Source: CAYRYU01 sp964428355 (lineage in GTDB: Bacteria > Muiribacteriota > Ozemobacteria > Ozemobacterales > Ozemobacteraceae). From it: a stretch of 64,000 nucleotides of DNA. Below the pieces are notes generated by a model. That model did no database searches and was not told where the DNA came from. It saw nothing but the letters and a program-made list of their open reading frames with translations. Of this stretch, positions 37,201-44,754 are shown piece after piece. The stretch covers positions 1 to 64,000 of the forward strand of contig CAYRYU010000020.1 of assembly GCA_964428355.1 (NCBI GenBank), in the 5' to 3' direction. How positions within the stretch are numbered: position 1 is the stretch's first letter; each line of letters opens with the position of its first letter. The position numbers were made by a program, and so were the translations under genes.

Positions 37201-40200
37201 ACGGGCAGCTGTTCTACGAGGTAGATTTCCAGACCGCGACCACCTCGAAGAACATCGTGATCCCCATCAACAAGGAAGCCATCCCCGTCCTCCAGGTCTA
37301 CGCCCAGAGCAGTCTCAGCAACCCGGTGGACATCGGGTCATTCGTCCAGTGGCTTGACTACGAGGTAGGTGGAAAGAAACGCACCGTTGCCCGGTTCGCC
37401 AACACGGTCGACAGCTTCGCGATCGATCTGCAGCGCGAACCCGCGGTGATCCTGATCAAGGATGCCTTCGACGTGTTCGGAAAGGAACTCGAAGACAACG
37501 ATCCCCAGGACCTCTTCGTCGAGTGGCCCGTCCACACCGCAAGTTACGTATACAACATCGCCAACAGGGTCACTTCCGGTTCCGGCTTCTCCCAGAACTC
37601 GCCCGACCAGTTCATCATCGATACCCATCCCCCGAAAGCGATCGCGGTCAGCCCCGTGGGCGTGAAATCGATCACCGCCGTGTCCACTCCCGAGTTCGTC
37701 GTGACATTTGACGAGCGGATGAGCAACCTCGAGGGTCACAGGCCTTCCCTGAGGTTGGGCACGGCTTTCGAGACGGCGATGACCTTCACCTTCTACGGTT
37801 GGGACAACGCCTCACAGGCGAGGTTCTACAACAACAGCCCCTTCAACGATTCGACGCCCCAGGGAACCTTCACCTACTACGTTTCCGGAGGCTACGACGA
37901 GGCCTACAACAAGGGTAACGACAACCAGGCCATGACCGGATACGAACTGAACATCATGTCCAAGGGGCCGGTCATCAACTCCTATTCGGTGATCACCTAT
38001 CAGCAGACCACTTCCAAGCTCGGGATCGCGAACGGTACTGTGACCGGAAAGCCGTTCAGCCCCTACGTCAATACCCCTCCCAATCCCAATGTCGCCACCA
38101 TCTCCATAACCCTGGAGAAGGCTCATGCACTTGGCCTCTTCCTGCACTTCTATCAGGGAAACAACTCGATAGCCAGCTACCCCCTCACCGTTACCACCCT
38201 CCCTTCCGTGGTCGCGAACTTCCAGTGGGACGGCATCATCAACGGATCTCCGCTCGGAAACACCGGTCCCTCGACCTTCGAGCTTAGGGTCTACGATGCC
38301 TATGGGAACGAGGGCAGCAGGCGCGGAACCCTTATCTACGACGGAAAGGCTCCCACGGTTCTCACCTGGAAGCTGAGCCATGCTCCGACCTGGAACAACA
38401 AGACCTACTTCAGTCCCGTGATCCAGTCCTATGTAAAAGTCGATATCTACGGCGCTTCCTCGGGTGACACGCTGCTTCTCAGGATCGTGAACCCCGGTGT
38501 TTCGACCGACTGCTACAGCCTCGCTGCGATTTCCGGAGGCTACTCCGTCAGCTTCGAAGGGAAGAACACCGAAAATCCCCAGGGGATGCTGCCCGAGGGG
38601 GAATACCACCTCCACATGGTCGACCAGGCCGGTAACATCGCCTATGTTCCCGCCGGGTCGACGGGCACCAACTCCGCCATTATCGTGATCGATACCCAGG
38701 CTCCCGATGTGGCCGATATCCAGACCTTGCGCGAAGGGGTTTCCGTTAGCCGGTTCAACCCCAGGGTTTCCCCTCTCACGATCAACGTCACCCTCGGCGA
38801 CCCGCTGGGAGTGGCTTCCGGAAGCATCCTTGCCAGGATCAAGATCGGGGCGAAGGTCGTCCGCGAACTGCCGCTGGCCTGGACCGATCCGGTCTTCACC
38901 GCCAGCTGGGACGGCAAGGACTCCACCGGAGCCTACGTCAGCGACGGAGCCTACGATATCTCCGTGATCGACCGGGCCGAGAACGAGTCCACCGTCACCA
39001 AGAGCATCGATGTGGTGACCTCTGCATTCAAGATGGTTTCAGCCTCCCAGGTTGACGCCCGGACTGTCCGCCTGACCTTCACCCATAACGTCCTCGACAC
39101 CATGACCGACCCCGGAATGTACGTGTTCTCCCCCGACACCCCGATCGGAATCGGGCCTTCCAAGGTCGTCATCTCGGAAAAGACGGTCACTTTGACCATG
39201 AACGCCAATCTGGCAGATGCGGTCGAATACACCGTCACCTGCGATTCCGGCCTCAAGACCGTAGACGGCGACACCATCGCCACCGGCTTCAACTTCTGCT
39301 CTTTCACCGCCGACGGAAAGGGGCCCAGCATCTCCAGTGTGAACTTTACCGGGATCACGAATCAACAGGAGTTCAACGTGGTCTTCGACGAAACGGTCGC
39401 CAGCACTAGCGCGACCACCCGGAGCAACTGGTCCCTTGTCACGGGCGGAACCACGATCGAGATCGACTACCTGACCCTCCAGTCTGACAACAAGACGGTC
39501 CGCGTCAAGACCCTGAACCATCAGATCTCCGACACGGTCAACTACGTCGTAACCGCCAACGGAGTCGAGGACCTCTTCAAGAACAAGGGCAACTCCAACA
39601 AGACCTTTACCGGCATCGACGTCACTCCTCCGGTGATGACGATCTCCGTTTTCTCCAACCCCGCCAACGAGTATGACATCACCGTGACCGTGACTTCGAA
39701 CGAAGACATCTCGGGAGTTCCGACTGCGGTCATCACCCAGAGCGGTGGAACCGCAACATCGATCTCGCTGAATGCCGGTCCCACCAACAAGCTGTTCATG
39801 GGCGGCGCCCACCTCGACAAGAGCTACCCCGGGGTCGTCACGATCCAGGTGACAGGGAAGGATGCCGCGGGCAACTCGGCAACCGTCACCTCGACCTTCT
39901 CGACCGCCTACGTGAACGCCTCCGTCAGGGTCCAGGTCAAATCTCCCGACAACCGGTTCAACGTTGTTTTCGAACCCGGGACCCTCAAGTCCGATTCCCA
40001 GGTTTCCGTCGTCCCGGTCAAGCTGACCAAGGCGAATGACATCTCCTCTTCGCGCGTTGCGATCCGTCCCTCCGTTCTCTCCAATCTCTCCGCGGAGATG
40101 TTGAAGAAACTCAATTTCCGCGCTGATTACGGAGTGGGCGTGGATGAGCTTGGAACGCTCGGGAACGGCTACACCCTCGTCGTTCCCTCGACGAGGATTT

Positions 40201-41012
40201 CCGGAAAGGTCCTCGTCACGATGTCCCTGCCGCTCGAGGCCGGTTCCCCCGAAACCCAGAAGGGCCTTGGACTCTACCGGATCAGCGATGACGGCACCTG
40301 GACCTTCCAGGGCAACACCATCCTCGATGGCCGGATCTCCTGCTACTCGCCCGAACCTGGAGTATTCGCCCTCCTCAGGGACGTCCAGGCACCGCGTGCA
40401 AACCTGCTCACGGAGGTCAAAGTTGACCAGCCCTTCATCACCGGTCAGCCCGTCTTCGAATGGAGTCTCACCGAAAAGGGTTCGGGGCTCGATCCCGCCT
40501 CGGTCAAAGTCCTCCTGAACGGTGAGGAGAAGAACTGCGTCGTGGGCGAGAGCCTCGAAAAGGTGACCTTCCAACCCGAAATCCCCCTGATCGGCGGTGA
40601 TTACAGCCTCAGCCTGAAAGCCCTCGACCGGGCGGGCAACCAGACCGTCACCCCCGAGATCATGTTCCAGGTCAAACCCCGCCTCGTGATCCACGAGATC
40701 ATGCACTACCCCAACCCCGCCCGAAACCGCGTAACCCTCCGGATAGCCACCAACAGGGCGGACATCTCCCCCGAAATGATCGAGATAAACATCTACGACA
40801 TTTCCGGGAAGAAGGTCGCGGGGAACGATTCCTTCACGCTCGTCGGAGGAACCGATGGGACCCGCCGGACTGCGGACATGGTCTGGGATCTCCGGAACTC
40901 TTCAGGGAACATGGTTGCCAACGGGGTCTATATCGCCAAAGTCACTCTCCACGATCCTGACGACTGGAACAACAAGACCAGGGTCAACCACAAGATCGCG
41001 GTTCTGAGGTAA
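31239..41012 (+). CDS. Giant secreted Ig-repeat protein with T9SS-like C-terminal domain (paralogue 2)
   Basis: 3257 residues. The ATG at 31239 has a strong GGAGGAACT ribosome binding site. The signal peptide is LALGIALVVLGFLMIAGKAQA. It runs parallel to the first giant: about twelve Ig-like modules, a DGQYLTLYF segment at 35865, a single long unit at 37620-38690, the shared C-terminal block, the KSPDNRFNVVFEPGTLKS segment, a last Ig-like domain, and the end domain from about 40688 (IHEIMHYPNPA ... HKIAVLR). An early NDVNGDGVAAIGD loop resembles a calcium-binding dockerin/EF-hand turn. It is probably displayed on the surface or released. No enzyme domain was recognised, so a structural or adhesive role is likely but unproven. 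Confidence 0.85.
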   Translation: MNRNSPGNRLALGIALVVLGFLMIAGKAQAVISNPNMVLLNDVNGDGVAAIGDSITFSCRSTNASAGDTPFVDLSLLGNSHFYLPPLVGNYYTAVYSCGTERGVDTVDFRPNFYDNDGAYACANALNIDLQPPRTTYGIQVSSTPTGTAGEYKDGDTFSFAITFDDADACAIPSRLQVYADLTNLGFGSAYPLTDEGPGTTNRRYSFSQRMLTGREKNGDTFYVTAVDDAGNKKTYARAISYDTRYPEFQSVSATVTNGSPGIIKAGNRVKITAVISNYDSDTLTASHSILIPDSPVTMTRTSTSGNTATFEYEFLVATGSTLDDDYVRFYVTATDDVGNQSFRWSNALAFDTIPPGFSSANVTIIERAGVLNDNIAIIGDTLRFTGSLSSAFLDTTVTIDLSGIGGEANQLMTYDPTVSSAFSLDFNVFTYTSEDTMPRSFKVTAYDHANNIVYRLTMPVIYVDNQPPSISGAQLSKVNVGASVLKVGDTAAVQANITNLDNGMVWTDLSRLGGAASTSLSLYSGSTYRVEQAVAVTTWPTMPIDTSKSFMVYVSDNAGNIAHAETNTYVIDNEPPEIIAVTYTVNPALSTYHPWIKRDDIITFQVALASSTGSIHDQEKVYINLSPIGGTSNQEMTYDGLGSYTFSYQVQSGTANIDTTVSIVAKDNAENTDSAGLSLHIDNNSPAAGPMTVNFLNDMAKSGAVNIGDRLEFIVPLNDPDFGTCTIDLSHVGGPSTVFMNYDVSLSRYYLVWDCASATIENSSYVFRAGVTDKAGNYMSSISKTFEVDCLEPELFYASCTFRNLSGNATTANVGDQVTITASVNRVRLDGGVPTVNLTAIGGNAAQILYDDGAHEDGGPNDGLYGFTQNVASGSYDGQNVSFIVTLTDNAGNQVMKTTEAIFVDNQPIVINSFIASQTYDNNGNTVVDLDGYYTTYPIIATDVVRFNVSLSGKAGDLSAITVDLTPLGINNSEYPLTNISSILNGWTCVATFAPLVGSTNRESIRFQMKVTDVNGNISYASSTPALLVDNCPPSLIVYPIAFVTDGGRLNEANEKDVIRITVRVTNHDGILPQLDLANLYYDNGMAPPSPILFTNGGPNDYTYDWTVPAGLGTTASLTILAYDQSGNMVVGYTNAIRFLSKIPTIRGYPWSRCELASDAYPAGAPNQIANPPQWGELGDQVSISCVLGSVYNASNTPPATVLANIRTIVGDSGDDYSSDYADGDFNTYWYPLQYLPFPVSGAGNYVYISTFTVGVSKFDVALATFPVKVVHPDVNSIIMATTTINCAPGREFGIDTLIPDIYKFGITITETNGDNLRNTQTDTCANIGDVITVWARIRNFDDPGSASVRISTGTHLLVESDLPRYLNTDVYQTSFTVSTYTEIPWNIMLQGRKKDILDLDIRASDDASNIDIRNPTILTSAVSTFTVDNTPNNIIGAKFALNPNNPFPWVGNVGSGIASDASQATVTTDLPVPAIGYIDYSPILGSTSWPIYFKTPGLPYGISNSLTLATPGIDLATYVFPVSIYDTAGNLTATYIEFPFDTTRPTLVRSAYDGQYLTLYFSEPLNLTPPPTSNHFDQTKIRLGWKADRMMDPYHASYTVELTTADEFLTQGENTDTVVIKLSLQSRAVIADWGDVGIWLTLTGNNTYNGEGATITRDLSGNWVIPVPRVPQSGHYVDIPASYAIRPNLVRGDYNAVSDPTRIYLDFDRDMASSTLTNWSIQSLAVVRDRSMDSLSCDYIKRYTMIYATDTVDYDASSIRRMAITLSQPAQDWIATKFGKTGVAVSFSIATGPVLIRDMEGNRVNTIPFSMSVPASLTPVTDNYNIDDTPTLDVNSQILTITTSQRRTRLFNDEYRRDAPFPSGKTRANFDLSRVYLYKNADRTGQYIPLSKSTVPANLNDYASTTIRIQLADADIASILSWNSQGLHIGISEGAFHDLWNNNNNVYPLSGTNAVPINVTFPTWYSGPKVVAVAVSDPPPTKGYTHGQLFYEVDFQTATTSKNIVIPINKEAIPVLQVYAQSSLSNPVDIGSFVQWLDYEVGGKKRTVARFANTVDSFAIDLQREPAVILIKDAFDVFGKELEDNDPQDLFVEWPVHTASYVYNIANRVTSGSGFSQNSPDQFIIDTHPPKAIAVSPVGVKSITAVSTPEFVVTFDERMSNLEGHRPSLRLGTAFETAMTFTFYGWDNASQARFYNNSPFNDSTPQGTFTYYVSGGYDEAYNKGNDNQAMTGYELNIMSKGPVINSYSVITYQQTTSKLGIANGTVTGKPFSPYVNTPPNPNVATISITLEKAHALGLFLHFYQGNNSIASYPLTVTTLPSVVANFQWDGIINGSPLGNTGPSTFELRVYDAYGNEGSRRGTLIYDGKAPTVLTWKLSHAPTWNNKTYFSPVIQSYVKVDIYGASSGDTLLLRIVNPGVSTDCYSLAAISGGYSVSFEGKNTENPQGMLPEGEYHLHMVDQAGNIAYVPAGSTGTNSAIIVIDTQAPDVADIQTLREGVSVSRFNPRVSPLTINVTLGDPLGVASGSILARIKIGAKVVRELPLAWTDPVFTASWDGKDSTGAYVSDGAYDISVIDRAENESTVTKSIDVVTSAFKMVSASQVDARTVRLTFTHNVLDTMTDPGMYVFSPDTPIGIGPSKVVISEKTVTLTMNANLADAVEYTVTCDSGLKTVDGDTIATGFNFCSFTADGKGPSISSVNFTGITNQQEFNVVFDETVASTSATTRSNWSLVTGGTTIEIDYLTLQSDNKTVRVKTLNHQISDTVNYVVTANGVEDLFKNKGNSNKTFTGIDVTPPVMTISVFSNPANEYDITVTVTSNEDISGVPTAVITQSGGTATSISLNAGPTNKLFMGGAHLDKSYPGVVTIQVTGKDAAGNSATVTSTFSTAYVNASVRVQVKSPDNRFNVVFEPGTLKSDSQVSVVPVKLTKANDISSSRVAIRPSVLSNLSAEMLKKLNFRADYGVGVDELGTLGNGYTLVVPSTRISGKVLVTMSLPLEAGSPETQKGLGLYRISDDGTWTFQGNTILDGRISCYSPEPGVFALLRDVQAPRANLLTEVKVDQPFITGQPVFEWSLTEKGSGLDPASVKVLLNGEEKNCVVGESLEKVTFQPEIPLIGGDYSLSLKALDRAGNQTVTPEIMFQVKPRLVIHEIMHYPNPARNRVTLRIATNRADISPEMIEINIYDISGKKVAGNDSFTLVGGTDGTRRTADMVWDLRNSSGNMVANGVYIAKVTLHDPDDWNNKTRVNHKIAVLR

Positions 41013-41016
41013 TTCC

Positions 41017-41041
41017 AACGGGGGGAACCTTTCCCCCCGTT
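41017..41041 (+). terminator. Hairpin between giant 2 and its lipoprotein
   Basis: AACGGGGGG and CCCCCCGTT pair around a seven-base loop, followed by only TTCGG. It begins five bases after the giant's stop. It may be a partial terminator or a processing element that lowers or alters expression of the lipoprotein downstream. Confidence 0.5.
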
Positions 41042-41067
41042 TTCGGACCATTCATGAAGATGGAGAA

Positions 41068-41772
41068 ATGCCTATGAACAGAAGGAATTTCGTGATCGTG
41101 ACCATCGGAATCATCATCCTCGCCGCAAGCGGTTGCGGTGGAGGGGGTGGTGGAAGCGGAAGGTATACCCTTGCTACCGACGTCACCGGAAGCGGAACCG
41201 GAACCGGGGGAGGAGGAGGAACGGGAACGACCACTACCGAGACCAACCCGGATTCCCTCCTGCTTTCAGGATGGGAGGACTTCAAGTATGGAGCCTACAG
41301 CAGCGCCATCAGCAAGTTCAACCAGGTTCTGACCATCAGCAGCATTACCGATTCCCAGAAGAGTGACGCCTACAACGGGGTTGGATGGTCCCTGGCGAAA
41401 TCCTCCGGAGTGGAGTCCGGCTACTCGTCGTTCGCCCAGGCCGCTTCACTTCAGAACGAATCGAAAGTCGGCCTTGCCGCGGCACTCATCCAGCGGGGAC
41501 AGCGGTCCGCCTTCGCGACCGCCATCCAGAACCTCGAGGCGATTGGCCTGGGAAACACTGCCTATACCTTCACCGAAACACACCCGATAGGAGTTTCCAA
41601 CGCCGAGGCGCATGCCATGCTTGCCTTGTGTTATTTCTGGCGGAACGCGTCGGGGGATACCGACAAGGCCCGCTCCCAGATCAATGCCGCCAGGTCCCTT
41701 GACAGCTCATCTGACAGCTCTGTGGCCCAGATCTACGCCACCCTCAAAGCTCTCGGGCTGACCGGAATCTGA
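41068..41772 (+). CDS. TPR-like lipoprotein following giant protein 2
   Basis: 234 residues. Signal peptide IVTIGIIILAASGC with a lipobox Cys followed by a Gly-rich stretch, then a short Gly/Thr spacer, shorter than that of its paralogue. The helical part starts LLLSGWEDFKYGAYSSAISK and includes AYNGVGWSLAKSSGVESGY and AMLALCYFWRNASGDTDKA, parallel to the protein at 30301, so the two are paralogues. A GGAG ribosome binding site lies just upstream. Its position after the giant repeats the order of the first cassette. Function unknown; possibly anchors, folds or presents the giant protein. Confidence 0.85.
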   Translation: MPMNRRNFVIVTIGIIILAASGCGGGGGGSGRYTLATDVTGSGTGTGGGGGTGTTTTETNPDSLLLSGWEDFKYGAYSSAISKFNQVLTISSITDSQKSDAYNGVGWSLAKSSGVESGYSSFAQAASLQNESKVGLAAALIQRGQRSAFATAIQNLEAIGLGNTAYTFTETHPIGVSNAEAHAMLALCYFWRNASGDTDKARSQINAARSLDSSSDSSVAQIYATLKALGLTGI

Positions 41773-41871
41773 ACCGGAGGGAACGGAGTGAGAAAAATGT
41801 TTCAGGAAAACCCGGAGATACGTCGAAATAGGATGATGACCAGTTTTATCGCCTTCCAAAGGGGGAACCAT

Positions 41872-42837
41872 ATGAAAACCTACACCAAGTCAATCCTCCT
41901 CATCGCCCTGGCGCTAGCCGCAGCGCTTCCCGTGTGTGCGGAATCGGCGGGCCGCGCAGGGGCGTTCCTCAAGATGGGCGTCGGAGCCCGGGCACTGGGT
42001 ATGGGAAGTGCCTTCACCGCCATCGCGGACGATTCCACCGCAGCTTTCTGGAATCCCGCGGGCCTCGCGCTGCTGGACAAACCCGAAGCCTCGTTCATGC
42101 ATGCCAACCTGACCCTGGACCGGAAATACAACTTCTTCAACTATGCCCACGTTCTGAAGGACAAGAAGGGCAACAAGAAGTGCGCCGTCGCCCTTTCCCA
42201 CATCAGGTTCGGGATCGACGGAATTCCCGAGACAAGGCTGGCGACCAATGATCCCACCGGAACCTTGCCCGCCACCGATCCGGGCGGAACCTACACGGCG
42301 GGGAAACCGGTCTACATCTTCAGCTACTTCGACGACACGGAGTCCTGTACTTTCGGTACCTATGCCCGAAGGTTGTCCGAGAAGCTGTACGGCGGCGTGA
42401 ATGTGAAAGCGATCAGGCAGGACCTGTTCACCAACTCCGCGGATACGTGGGGCCTGGATTTCGGATTCCTGTACAAGGTCGCCCCGAAGGCAATGCTCGG
42501 CCTTTCCTTGCGCGACATCGGGGAAAACCTCGAGTGGGACACCGGGACCGGGCATTCCGACAGGATCCCCTTGACCACGACCGCGGGAATCTCGTACAAG
42601 CCGCGCGACCAGATGACCTTGGCTCTCGACATCAACAAGGTCGAAGGTCTCGACCCCAAGCTGCGGCTGGGCGGGGAATACTGGCTCAAGGACTATGCCG
42701 CACTCAGGCTGGGTTCACAGGCAGGCGACCTAACCCTGGGCGCAAGCTTCAAGATCCAGACCTGGCGGTTCGACTACTCCTACGTGGACGAAACCCTGGG
42801 CGAGGCTCACCGGGTTTCCGCCTCCAAGCAATTCTGA
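41872..42837 (+). CDS. PorV/PorQ-like outer-membrane beta-barrel protein
   Basis: 321 residues from the ATG at 41872, which has a GGGGG ribosome binding site and gives a clean signal peptide (ILLIALALAAALPVCA). The mature N-terminus GAFLKMGVGARALGMGSAFT, then DDSTAAFWNPAGLALL, is the hallmark of the PorV / UPF0164 family. The remainder shows barrel strands and ends SASKQF with a terminal Phe. In Bacteroidota, PorV is the outer-membrane carrier of proteins bearing type IX C-terminal domains. Here it directly follows two proteins with such end domains. The other T9SS parts are not in the window. Relatives in other phyla may have other roles. Confidence 0.8.
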   Translation: MKTYTKSILLIALALAAALPVCAESAGRAGAFLKMGVGARALGMGSAFTAIADDSTAAFWNPAGLALLDKPEASFMHANLTLDRKYNFFNYAHVLKDKKGNKKCAVALSHIRFGIDGIPETRLATNDPTGTLPATDPGGTYTAGKPVYIFSYFDDTESCTFGTYARRLSEKLYGGVNVKAIRQDLFTNSADTWGLDFGFLYKVAPKAMLGLSLRDIGENLEWDTGTGHSDRIPLTTTAGISYKPRDQMTLALDINKVEGLDPKLRLGGEYWLKDYAALRLGSQAGDLTLGASFKIQTWRFDYSYVDETLGEAHRVSASKQF

Positions 42838-42917
42838 AACTTTGCCTCTTGCATCTGAATTCGAGTTGGGGTAATCTGACTCCAACCGGGAACGCGGAAG
42901 TCTATCTGTGAGGAAAT

Positions 42918-43265
42918 ATGGAACTAAAGATCGATGTGAGACCCAAGAATGAAGGGGTAATCCTGGTCGTCCTGCAGGGAGAAATCGGAACCGAAACGGT
43001 CAATCAGTTCAAGGACCGCATCGACCAGATCGTTTCCGAAGGTCATTCCAAACTCATCATGGACTTCCAGGAGGTCAACTACCTCAATAGCATGGGTTTG
43101 GGAGTGGTCGCCGCAACCTTGAAGAAGGTCAAGAAGAACAAAGGGGACCTGAAACTCATCCGCCTTTCGCCGGCAGTTCAGGAACTGTTCGAACTTACCC
43201 GTCTGACGAAGGTTTTCGAGATCTTCGAGTCGGAAGAGCTGGCTCTCAAGAGTTTTGCCCAATAA
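42918..43265 (+). CDS. STAS-domain anti-sigma factor antagonist
   Basis: 115 residues, a single STAS domain of the SpoIIAA/RsbV kind. VILVVLQGEIGTETVNQFKD begins the fold, and NYLNSMGLGVV holds the serine (Ser58) that is phosphorylated in relatives by an anti-sigma kinase. GAGGAAAT precedes the ATG. No kinase or phosphatase of that system is next to it. It is 80 bases after the PorV-like gene and is followed by a terminator, so it may be the last gene of the transcript. A role in partner switching is inferred from family only. Confidence 0.85.
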   Translation: MELKIDVRPKNEGVILVVLQGEIGTETVNQFKDRIDQIVSEGHSKLIMDFQEVNYLNSMGLGVVAATLKKVKKNKGDLKLIRLSPAVQELFELTRLTKVFEIFESEELALKSFAQ

Positions 43266-43284
43266 TCCTCCCTCCGTTTCCATC

Positions 43285-43317
43285 AGCCCGGGATCACATC
43301 CCGGGCTCTGAGTTTTT
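43285..43317 (+). terminator. Rho-independent terminator just before aroE
   Basis: AGCCCGGGAT and ATCCCGGGCT form a ten-base stem with a three-base loop, and a T5 run (43313-43317) follows after a short gap. The aroE start codon follows the T-run directly, at 43318. Confidence 0.85.
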
Positions 43318-44205
43318 ATGGCCCCTTCCTTTCTGCCGGCTCCGGGGATTTCCGGGAAGACGCGCCTGTTTGGCCTCATCGGAGACCCCGTTTCCCATTC
43401 GTTGAGCCCCGTTTTCTGGAACGCGGCCTTTTCCGCCATTGGATTGGACGCGGTCTACGTTCCGTTCAGGGTCGAAGCCGCCCGCCTTTCGGCGGCACTG
43501 GATGGACTTTCCGCCGTAGGGGTTGAAGGGATCAACGTCACGATTCCTCACAAGGAATCGGTTGCCCGGCATTGCACGATCCGGGAAGAATCCCCTCCCA
43601 GGGTTTTTCAGTCCGTCAACGTCCTCAAACTTCTTCCTGACGGAACCTGGCTCGGAGCCAACACGGATTTCCCCGCTGTCCTCTCCGTTCTACGCGAGAA
43701 TTTTCCATTCCGGGCAGCGGTTCTACTGGGAGCGGGGGGAATAGGGAAAACCGTCTTCGAGTGTCTTTGCCAAATACCGATAGAAATGGTATACTGGTTC
43801 AATCGTACCCGGAGCCGTTTTCCCATTGTCCAGCCCGCGACCAACACGGAAATCCGGTTCCTCGACTGGGAGTATGGCTCGATCGCGAGCGCGATCTCCG
43901 GGGCGGATCTCGTCATTAACGCCACACCACTTGGATGGAAGCCGGAGGATGAGCTTCCGGTTCTGCAGGAAACGTTGAGACCGGGGAAACTGTATTGGGA
44001 CTTGAACTATCGCCCACAATCCCGTCTTTTGAAAGCCGCCGCTTCGGCGGGAGCGCGGTCCATGGACGGCAGGGAACTCCTCATCAGGCAGGGTCTCGAG
44101 GGTTTTCGCTTCCTTACAGGCCTGGAACCCCCCGAAGAAACCATCCGGAAAAGCCTGGAACCTTTCCTGTCTCGGGGTTCGGAAACCCTGACGAACAGTT
44201 CGTGA
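43318..44205 (+). CDS. aroE: Shikimate dehydrogenase
   Basis: 295 residues. The opening GKTRLFGLIGDPVSHSLSP is the shikimate-binding motif. NVTIPHKESV carries the catalytic Lys and GANTDFPAV the catalytic Asp. VLLGAGGIGKTVFEC is the NADP-binding loop. It reduces 3-dehydroshikimate to shikimate in aromatic amino acid synthesis. The ATG at 43318 is the only usual start codon before the first motif, but it touches a terminator's T-run and has no ribosome binding site, so translation may be leaderless or start at a rare codon. Chorismate synthase of the same pathway is at 57950. Confidence 0.92.
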   Translation: MAPSFLPAPGISGKTRLFGLIGDPVSHSLSPVFWNAAFSAIGLDAVYVPFRVEAARLSAALDGLSAVGVEGINVTIPHKESVARHCTIREESPPRVFQSVNVLKLLPDGTWLGANTDFPAVLSVLRENFPFRAAVLLGAGGIGKTVFECLCQIPIEMVYWFNRTRSRFPIVQPATNTEIRFLDWEYGSIASAISGADLVINATPLGWKPEDELPVLQETLRPGKLYWDLNYRPQSRLLKAAASAGARSMDGRELLIRQGLEGFRFLTGLEPPEETIRKSLEPFLSRGSETLTNSS

Positions 44206-44230
44206 AATCCCCTTGCGAGTCATCACAGGC

Positions 44231-44701
44231 ATGATCGACACCCCTCCGGGCTACCGCCAACCAACCCTCCGGGACCTCCTGCTCGAATCCGTCCACGTCG
44301 AACCCAGTCGCCTCCAGGAAGCGCTCGAGCGCGAAAAGAGCTCCCGGCGCCCCCTGGAGGACATACTGGTCGAAATGGGGGCGGTGTCCGAAATGGCTAT
44401 TCTCGAAATGAAATCCAGGATACTGAGGATTCCCCACATCGACCTCGGTTCCTACCTCATCGATCCGGTGGTTGGCCGGGTGGTCCCGGAGCACATCGCC
44501 CGTCGCCACCTGCTTGTTCCCATCAACAAGGTGGGGGTGAAACTGACCGTTGCCATGGTCGATCCCGTGAACGTCATCGCGATCGACGACATCCAGCTCA
44601 TGACCGGAATGAAGGTGAAACCGGTCTTGGCAACCCGTTCGGGGATAACTGCCGCCATCAATCAGATTTTCGGCGAACCGGAAGTTGAAAACTACACATG
44701 A
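44231..44701 (+). CDS. Stand-alone MshEN-like domain (PilB N-terminal paralogue)
   Basis: 156 residues from the ATG at 44231; a TTG at 44213 is possible. It matches only the N-terminal domain of PilB/GspE and has no ATPase part. The second half (YLIDPVVGRVVPEHIARRHL, VAIDDIQ-like) is very close to residues of about 78-150 of the PilB encoded next. The first half, which in MshEN domains binds cyclic di-GMP through RLGD-x-L motifs, is altered here (TLRDLLLES and RPLEDILVE). It may compete with or regulate PilB, or may have lost nucleotide binding. It lies between aroE and pilB. Confidence 0.8.
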   Translation: MIDTPPGYRQPTLRDLLLESVHVEPSRLQEALEREKSSRRPLEDILVEMGAVSEMAILEMKSRILRIPHIDLGSYLIDPVVGRVVPEHIARRHLLVPINKVGVKLTVAMVDPVNVIAIDDIQLMTGMKVKPVLATRSGITAAINQIFGEPEVENYT

Positions 44702-44754
44702 ATCGCGTTTTTGGGGGACTGCCGCGCGTGAGCGAACACGAAAGGTAATGCATT

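Noticed and set aside
39039..40706. 555-codon minus-strand frame within the second giant gene
   Set aside because: Shadow of the coding frame; the plus-strand frame continues through it with normal Ig modules.
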